The position numbers and the translations under genes were made by a program. Shown piece after piece: positions 58,484 through 64,000 of a DNA stretch of 64,000 nt (position 1 is its first letter; each line of letters opens with the position of its first letter). The notes under the pieces were generated by a model that was not told the origin of the DNA, ran no database searches, and saw only the letters and a list, made by a program, of their open reading frames with translations. The stretch comes from Marchantia polymorpha subsp. ruderalis (lineage: Eukaryota; Streptophyta; Marchantiopsida; Marchantiales; Marchantiaceae), in NCBI GenBank assembly GCA_037833965.1, contig AP031352.1:30692501-30756500 (forward strand), read 5' to 3'.

Positions 58484-59440
58484 CTACTCGAGAGCAGGAA
58501 GAACTAGCGAGAAGTTCCAGACCTGATCGGGCCATTCTTTGATGATGTCCAGGGTGCTGAGTTGGTTGCCAAGGTGCGTGGGGCCGTTCAGGAGATAACC
58601 TTGGGTTTGAACATTTCGCAGCCGGAAACCACCAGCGTACTCCTTAGAAGGAACGATGATCCAGTACTGTCTCCCATCCTCCACATCCCTCTCGGCCAAT
58701 TGCAGTGTCTTTAATTTACCATCCGCTTCGCCATAGTCCGCCACATACCCGTGCGACAGCAGGCTCTGGATCATGTAGGCTTGGCCGAATTCTTTCAACT
58801 TTTGGTATGGTGGTGCCACGAGCCTAAACTGCTGCTCTAAGAAATTGTTGATCGTGTCTCTCAGGAACAAAACTTTGTCTTCGCCGAAGACGAACCTGTT
58901 ATGTTCATAGTTCATGAGCCTGAAAGGCGTGGAAGGAGGAGGAATCCCTTGCCTGTCGCCCACGCTGAATTTGAATCGCCACTGCAGGTTGAATATCTCA
59001 GGTCCATCACCAAGAACGATGGCGGTGACAGAGTTCCCATCTTCCACCGCTTTGGTCGTCAGGTCCACTCTGGCACTGTAATTCTGGACACGGTAGAACC
59101 CGAATGAGAAGAACGACGCGGGGAGAAAAACCCAGAGCTGATTCTCATCGAACTCCTCCAAGGTTTTCATGTATACTTCATTCTCGCCTGAACTGGACTT
59201 CTTTGCTGTCAGCGCCAGCCCGGTTTTCATGTTGATTATGTTGTAAGACGCCTCTCGCTTCACGGATGACACGAGGTACCAGTATACTTCAAGAGTGTTG
59301 ATGTCTGTGTCTTCCACAAGTGGAGCTTCCGGGTATTCACTCTTTACTGCCAGGAACTTCTTCAAATCTGCATTCATCAGCTTGAAAGGAGTGTAGGGTT
59401 GTGGTATCCCCTGAATGTTCTCCGTAGTTAACTTCGCCAT
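58484..59440 (-). CDS. Two-domain beta-trefoil (ricin-B-like) protein
   Basis: 318 aa, single coding exon, start AACATGG. Two tandem halves of about 148 aa begin IPQPYTPFKLMN (residue 11) and IPPPSTPFRLMN (residue 164), each the size of a beta-trefoil domain. QxW-type strands recur: NQLWVF, RQYWII and QVWNFS, as in ricin-B/CBM13 lectins. There is no signal peptide, no membrane segment and no enzymatic partner domain, so a cytosolic carbohydrate- or ligand-binding protein is likely. The halves are more like cytosolic lectins of fungi than secreted plant ricin-B chains (impression, not a search). A candidate 3' splice site (AG at 59461-59462, minus) suggests a 5' UTR intron. Sugar-binding residues cannot be assigned. 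Confidence 0.7.
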   Translation of the reverse strand: MAKLTTENIQGIPQPYTPFKLMNADLKKFLAVKSEYPEAPLVEDTDINTLEVYWYLVSSVKREASYNIINMKTGLALTAKKSSSGENEVYMKTLEEFDENQLWVFLPASFFSFGFYRVQNYSARVDLTTKAVEDGNSVTAIVLGDGPEIFNLQWRFKFSVGDRQGIPPPSTPFRLMNYEHNRFVFGEDKVLFLRDTINNFLEQQFRLVAPPYQKLKEFGQAYMIQSLLSHGYVADYGEADGKLKTLQLAERDVEDGRQYWIIVPSKEYAGGFRLRNVQTQGYLLNGPTHLGNQLSTLDIIKEWPDQVWNFSLVLPALE

Positions 59441-59898
59441 GTTTCTTAACCTTCCTGTTCCTGCATATTGTCAAGGCAAAGGAGTGGAATCTGAGTATTT
59501 ACTTTGAGTGCGGAATTGTCATTCCCAATAAACCTGTGGTAACACACTTTTTGTTTTTTTGCAGAATTTAAACAATTTTAGAAAACTAGTACCAAAGCAG
59601 TCTTTGTAGCTAGAGAAGGGTACGCTAAATAGAGTGGATTGATGAGATCGTCACGAGGGCACAAAGAATCACGTAGTCGGATGTACCAACGCCAACGTCT
59701 TCGGCGCCTTCGGCAAAAGCTCCTTTTTGAGGTGTCTCTATTCACGCGCCTCTAGCGTATAAGGAAGCTACGCTTCCGGCGCAGACACCTCAGGAGGAGG
59801 TTTTACTAAAGACGTCCGGAGAAGGGCCCGGACCTCTAAAGGCATCCGACCATGAGTGCGCCTTCGGCGAAGCGCCGCTAGCGCGGAAAGGGAAAACC

Positions 59899-60022
59899 TT
59901 CATAACAATCGGGATACACGGTAGATCCAGTTGGTTGAAGTTGCATTAGAAAGAGCTCGGGATGCTCGTTCTAACGAGTCCAAGAGCGTCGGAGATGGAT
60001 CAGGAATGAAGAAGTTATGAGC
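59899..60022 (+). promoter_or_regulatory. Conserved hairpin block (B3)
   Basis: ATTAGAAAGAGCTCGGGATGCTCGTTCTAACGAG-type block, quoted in parts: AGAAAGAGCTCG then GCTCGTTCTAACGAG, with GTTATGAG at its 3' side. Orientation agrees with the element. Confidence 0.55.
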
Positions 60023-60873
60023 GTCGGAAAACTCGTAGCCGGACATGCGCCGTTCGCGCTAGGGTTCACAGCCGGAAAGGATTCCCGTACGCCCTCGGCG
60101 ATGCGCCTTCGGTGGAATCACGCGCTCATAGGAGGAAACCCACTCAGAGTCGAAAGCGCCTTTGGCGGCTGTTCATGGAAGGAAAGCGCCGGTCGGATGT
60201 ACGCCTCCGACGTGGCGCTGACAGTCGGATGCGCTAGCGGATATGCGCCGGCAGCAACGGACGAAGCATAAAGGACAAAATAGGCGGTACGACTGCGCGC
60301 CGGCATAATTCGATCCGACTGGATGTGCGCCTCCAGCAAGGCGCCGACGGATAATGAACGCACCAGCGGCGACACGCCTCCGGAGAAGGGCGGGTTAGGA
60401 AAAGACAACAGGGCCGACGTATACCCTGCAGCGGACTCGAGTCCGGAAGGTGGCGGCGGCGGGAGAATTCAACGTTTAAGCATGCGAATGCGCGCAATGC
60501 GGAGACGTGAATTCGCGCATGCAAAGGGCGAACCATTAAGCCGTATAGCCGGCTGCGTACGTTGCAACCCGTAAGAACGTTGGACGTTCTTGAAATCGGA
60601 GAAGAAAAGACTGCGCTCCAGCCTCATTCTCTCATTCTTGACTTTGCAATTTCCAGTTCCAAGATTACGCGCAAGGGCGGAGCGACCTGCAGTGAGAGTA
60701 GAGAGTGCGGAGACGAGTTGCCCAAGGATCTTGGCGGACCTTGAAAGAATTGGGAGTAGCGATCTTGAACGAGCGCAGAGAGAGTGAGCAGTCAGTGCTT
60801 GAGTGGCCGACGCGCAGTGGCGATTGTGAGAGAGCGAGCGAAAGGGAGAACGTTTGTGTGTGCAGGCAACGCA

Positions 60874-61126
60874 ATGTCGAAGGTTCCCCAGCTGCGAGTG
60901 TCTCCACTCAGGGTGCCGCAGATCGGTCTACGCGCATTTCAAGATGTGCTGACGAGGCTGAAGCTCGATTTTCTCCTCTGGGGTGGAATTGGACATGTCC
61001 GGAGATGGTGCGCGAGTATCTGCAAGAGAGACACAAGCCTTCTCGCGGATTTCGCCCACACCCAGAGAGATGGGAAATTTGCAATTGGGCGCAGGTGTTG
61101 GGCAAATGTGCCGGCGAGGAAGGGGA
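60874..61126 (+). pseudogene. Element ORF N-domain, frameshifted and interrupted (B3)
   Basis: Starts MSKVPQLRVSPLRVPQ, matching the A2 N-domain (KLDFLLWG). A one-base loss near 60981 shifts the frame; WNWTCPEMVREYL..RGFRPHPERWE..WAQVLGKCAG continues in the next frame. The ORF then stops at the A3 insertion. This copy defines the probable start Met of the family protein. Confidence 0.75.
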
Positions 61127-62089
61127 TGTAATAACCCACTAAAGGCTAAAACTGCAATATAGTGGTAGAAAGGTCGAACCCATAGGGACAGAGGAACACA
61201 CAGGGTACAAAGTGTCACGTTTTAACAGACTATTGAGGAGTTTGAATTCTCAGGCGACTGTCACTCCCAGAAATACTGCAAGTGTCCACTCGGAGCGCAC
61301 TCGGAGGTCGCACAGTGCAGCGTAACACACACACACACACACCTGAAACTACAGAAACACCACCCAGAGATCCGTTAGGACCTCTACTTCAAGATTTCAG
61401 GGGGAAAGGTTCTCAAGAGTACACTCGGCAAAGCTGCGGGCAGTGACTTCCAACTCCGGCTTTTACAACACTTCCACTAGCTTGCTGCTAGTGTAGGAAA
61501 CCCGGTTTGGACTGCCTACTTCGGATCGAAGTCACTCATACGCGGTGAACAACACTCTCAACTCACAAAACGCGCAGAGAACACAGGTCCGCACTGAAGG
61601 ACTCACGGAGAAACATTCCAGTAACACAACAACAGTCTATTGAAGAGTTTGAATTCTCAGGCACTTGTCATTCCTAGAAATACTACAGGGGTTACCCTCA
61701 AGGCACCTGCTGCAGCGTAACCTGAATTTACAACCAAGGCTTACACGAAGTAGCAAAACTTCACTTTGGCATTCAGGGGAAAAATCCCAAGGAGTACAAT
61801 CAGAAAGAAACACTCGAAGGTGTAGGGGCGAAACTGTTCAAGTATCTAACTAGTCACTGGCTCTGAGCATCGGCAGTCACCCGCAGGTGCAGATCCGAAC
61901 TACTCAAGTCTCTAACCAATGGACTAGCTCTGAACATTCGGCCGCAGGCCTTCAGCTACAAAATGCGGAACGCTAAGTTGTAACTCCTCGTGCGTGGTGA
62001 CAGAACTCAAGGACACAAACACGCAAAGGAAATGGGTTCCTGATCTGCACTTCTGATGGGAAAGAACCCCAGGCAAAACGCCTGGAACT

Positions 62090-62097
62090 ATTTTATA
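62090..62097 (-). promoter_or_regulatory. TATA box downstream of element ORF (A3)
   Basis: TATAAAAT on minus, 37 bp after the ORF stop, as in A1 and A2. Confidence 0.5.
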
Positions 62098-62133
62098 CCT
62101 TCTAAGTCCTACCTAGCACTATACTGCACTACG

Positions 62134-64000
62134 CTACACGCCAGCACGGAACCACGCTACACTACACTCCGCGGAACCTGTACTACGTCTCCTGCGCGGC
62201 CGACTGCCGCGCACTAACTCCCTACCCTGCCACTCTTCCGCTCGACTGCGCAGTCCCAACCTCTGCAACGCCGCGGACACCTCCCCCTCGAGGGCGGACA
62301 TGGTATCCTGTGCCTTCGACAGAAAGGCCTCGAGCTTCTTCGCTACCTTCCGCCGACTCCTACTGTCGCCTGACAACAACCCGGCTGCGCGCAATTCAAA
62401 CTCACGCAGTGTGAGTTTCTCCTGCGCCTTCACTTCCCAGTGGGCGTAGCCCTTGAGGCAGTGGGCGACTCGCCTCGCCGTCTCCACCTTCGTGCGATCC
62501 GCCTCCTTCCTGCGATCCTCTTCAATTATCACTAATTGCGATTCGGCTTCAGCACGTTGCGCCCTCAATTCGCCACACTCTGACTGTAACCTGCGGATTA
62601 ATTCTTCATCCGCCTGCCGTGCGAGCTGACATTGTTCCAACAACCGCGTCTGTCGCACGAGCTCCTCTGACAAAATCCGATTCTGGGCCTGCTCAGAATC
62701 GAGTGCTTCCTTGACCTTCACCTGCTCCTTGGTGAGCTCGCCCAGTTTCTCATCCTTCATCTTCTCGGAGTGCTTGTAGAATTTCTGATTAAGCTTGTAC
62801 TGTCCCCACAAGCACTCATGCTTCTCCTTCAAGTCCCTCAACTCCTGGTCCACTCTAGCTAATAGCTTGCTGGTGTGGACTTTAGTGCGAGTCCGCCTGC
62901 GCACTAACTCGATGTAAGATCCCGGCTGGAGTGGGTCGGCGTATTTATCGACCTTGCGATCCAAGTACCGCAGCAACGGAATCACCTGCTCAGAGAGCGC
63001 CGCCGCCGGCGCTCCAACAATTTCCTCCTCCTCCTCCTCGGTGTCTTCTGCTCCTGACATTTCTTCCGTGGAGCCCCCGTCGTCATCATCCGAGTGGAGA
63101 ATTTCAGTCGCCATTGATTGCGTCGGCGACTGCCCCGAGTGGGGCTGCACGTCGTCGACGTGTGCTGCCTGCGAAGGCACGGCTGCAGCCTCGCTGCTCG
63201 TCGCCAAAATGTCTAAGGCGGAAGGCGAATGTACCCGAGCGGCATCCCCGTCGCTCGCTGGTTGATTGCCTACCGCGTTCTCTCTGTCGCCGTCGTCCGT
63301 CGCCGAAGGCGATTGAGCGGAGGGTGGCTGCGCGGGGTTGGATTGCGCATCGCGTATCGAGATTTCATCCCGCGGACAGTCACTCCGCTCCTCCGTCTGC
63401 TGCTCCCTCGATCGGTCCGTGGGGGCTGTGCCCGGCCCGTGCGCAGGCGCATTTGCCGGCGCCTTGTCCGTCGCAGGCGTAGCGCCGCGGACATCTATCG
63501 CCGAAGGCGACATGGCCGGGGGCCACACGCCCGATGTTCCTTGGCCTATAGGCCCTACCGCCGAAGGCGCATCTATCGGCGGACTTCCCGCCGATGGTGC
63601 GGCCTCCGCACGCTCTCTGCTCGTATCTCCTCGGCTCGAAGGCCCTGGCGCCGAAGGCGCAAATTGCGGCGCGTGGTGCGCCGGAGGGTCTGGCCCCGAG
63701 GGCCGGTGTCTCGTAGGCGGTTCTTCCGCCGGCTCCTTCCCCTTCCTACGTTGGAACGGGGGTGATTCTTGCCTGTGCACATGCGGCACGTGCGGAGGTG
63801 TCCTGTGCACAGGCGACCTGTGCACAGGCGAGCGCCTGTGCACAGGCGGACTGCTCCTTCCCACGCGTAAGCGTAGATCCACGTCCACTTGTGTTCGCCG
63901 GTTCGCGGAGGCTCGTCCGTCCGCGGAGGTTCGCCTGTGCGCAAACGGAACATCTGTCCGCATCGCACGTGGTAACTCCGGAGGCCCTTGGCCCGTAGGC
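62134..64000 (-). CDS. Element-encoded Pro-rich coiled-coil protein, partial (A3)
   Basis: Open to the window edge. Same order as the A2 protein: Arg/Pro-rich region with PVHR repeats (nt 63770-63860), acidic run, LSEQVIPLLRYLDRK, coiled coil, YAHWEVKAQEKLTLREFE and RRRRSTGSAECS. Differences from A2 are scattered substitutions, none introducing a stop. Confidence 0.7.
   Translation of the reverse strand, partial: PTGQGPPELPRAMRTDVPFAHRRTSADGRASANRRTQVDVDLRLRVGRSSPPVHRRSPVHRSPVHRTPPHVPHVHRQESPPFQRRKGKEPAEEPPTRHRPSGPDPPAHHAPQFAPSAPGPSSRGDTSRERAEAAPSAGSPPIDAPSAVGPIGQGTSGVWPPAMSPSAIDVRGATPATDKAPANAPAHGPGTAPTDRSREQQTEERSDCPRDEISIRDAQSNPAQPPSAQSPSATDDGDRENAVGNQPASDGDAARVHSPSALDILATSSEAAAVPSQAAHVDDVQPHSGQSPTQSMATEILHSDDDDGGSTEEMSGAEDTEEEEEEIVGAPAAALSEQVIPLLRYLDRKVDKYADPLQPGSYIELVRRRTRTKVHTSKLLARVDQELRDLKEKHECLWGQYKLNQKFYKHSEKMKDEKLGELTKEQVKVKEALDSEQAQNRILSEELVRQTRLLEQCQLARQADEELIRRLQSECGELRAQRAEAESQLVIIEEDRRKEADRTKVETARRVAHCLKGYAHWEVKAQEKLTLREFELRAAGLLSGDSRSRRKVAKKLEAFLSKAQDTMSALEGEVSAALQRLGLRSRAEEWQGRELVRGSRPRRRRSTGSAECSVAWFRAGV

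Larger units (their letters stand above)
59535..61126 (+). mobile_element. TG...CA element, copy B3, interrupted
   Basis: Begins TGTGGTAACACAC at 59535, in plus orientation, matching the B2 5' end closely for several hundred bases. It carries the hairpin block and the start of the family ORF, then is cut at 61126 by insertion of A3 in the opposite orientation. The 3' half must lie beyond the window. It sits head-to-head with the trefoil gene, 94 bp above its ATG. Confidence 0.88.
61127..64000 (-). mobile_element. TG...CA element, copy A3, nested in B3
   Basis: 3' terminus TGTAATAACCCAC at 61127; minus orientation, running off the window. Nearly identical to A1 and A2 through the ORF and 3' region. 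The target duplication should be GGGGA (61122-61126), with its partner beyond 64000. The near-identity of A copies and their open frames point to recent movement. Confidence 0.9.

Overview
The window looks like nuclear DNA of a land plant, most likely a liverwort of the Marchantia type. This is an inference: it has few, intron-poor genes in AT-rich intergenic DNA, a TATA-containing Ty1/copia retrotransposon with a Met-initiator primer site, and a repeated ORF family (plant-transposon-like N-terminus, Pro-rich middle, coiled-coil C-terminus) that I recall, without a database check, as abundant among hypothetical proteins of Marchantia. Nothing looks bacterial or organellar.

Host genes that I can support are few. 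Three single-exon FTR1-type iron permease genes lie on the minus strand at 6781-7707, 22543-23472 and 44166-45110. A two-domain beta-trefoil (ricin-B-like) protein gene is at 58484-59440 (minus). A small Cys-rich ORF at 8260-8487 is a weaker candidate. The three permeases form a dispersed cluster pushed apart by mobile elements.

Mobile DNA dominates. Six copies of one element family occur: A1 (1-3242, +, cut by the window edge), A2 (10235-15622, -), B1 (18154-20588, -), B2 (32824-35728, -), B3 (59535-61126, +, interrupted) and A3 (61127-64000, -, inserted into B3 and cut by the window edge). Complete copies start TGTGGTA.CCCAC, end GTGGGTTATTACA and are flanked by 5-bp target duplications (GTTTC for A2, CTCCG for B2, an imperfect one for B1). 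They encode one long protein with no visible transposase, integrase or reverse transcriptase. A TATA box sits 33-37 bp downstream of the stop codon and faces the 3' end. These properties fit either very long solo LTRs with an ORF in U3, or short-TIR elements moved in trans by a retroviral-type integrase. This family is the most interesting system in the window.

A complete but decayed Ty1/copia element spans 26721-36504 (LTRs 281 and 289 bp, TSD AGATA, PBS and PPT visible). Copy B2 is nested in its leader. Its gag-pol frame is broken by several stops and two frameshifts, and its integrase lacks the catalytic Glu. Other repeats include a 15-bp minisatellite inside B1, an AT-rich 75-90 bp minisatellite at 41225-41990, a foldback MITE-like element at 20934-21081 and several perfect hairpins. 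The remaining AT-rich tracts (about 15.6-18.1 kb, 36.5-44.1 kb, 45.4-58.4 kb) contain no gene that I can defend.
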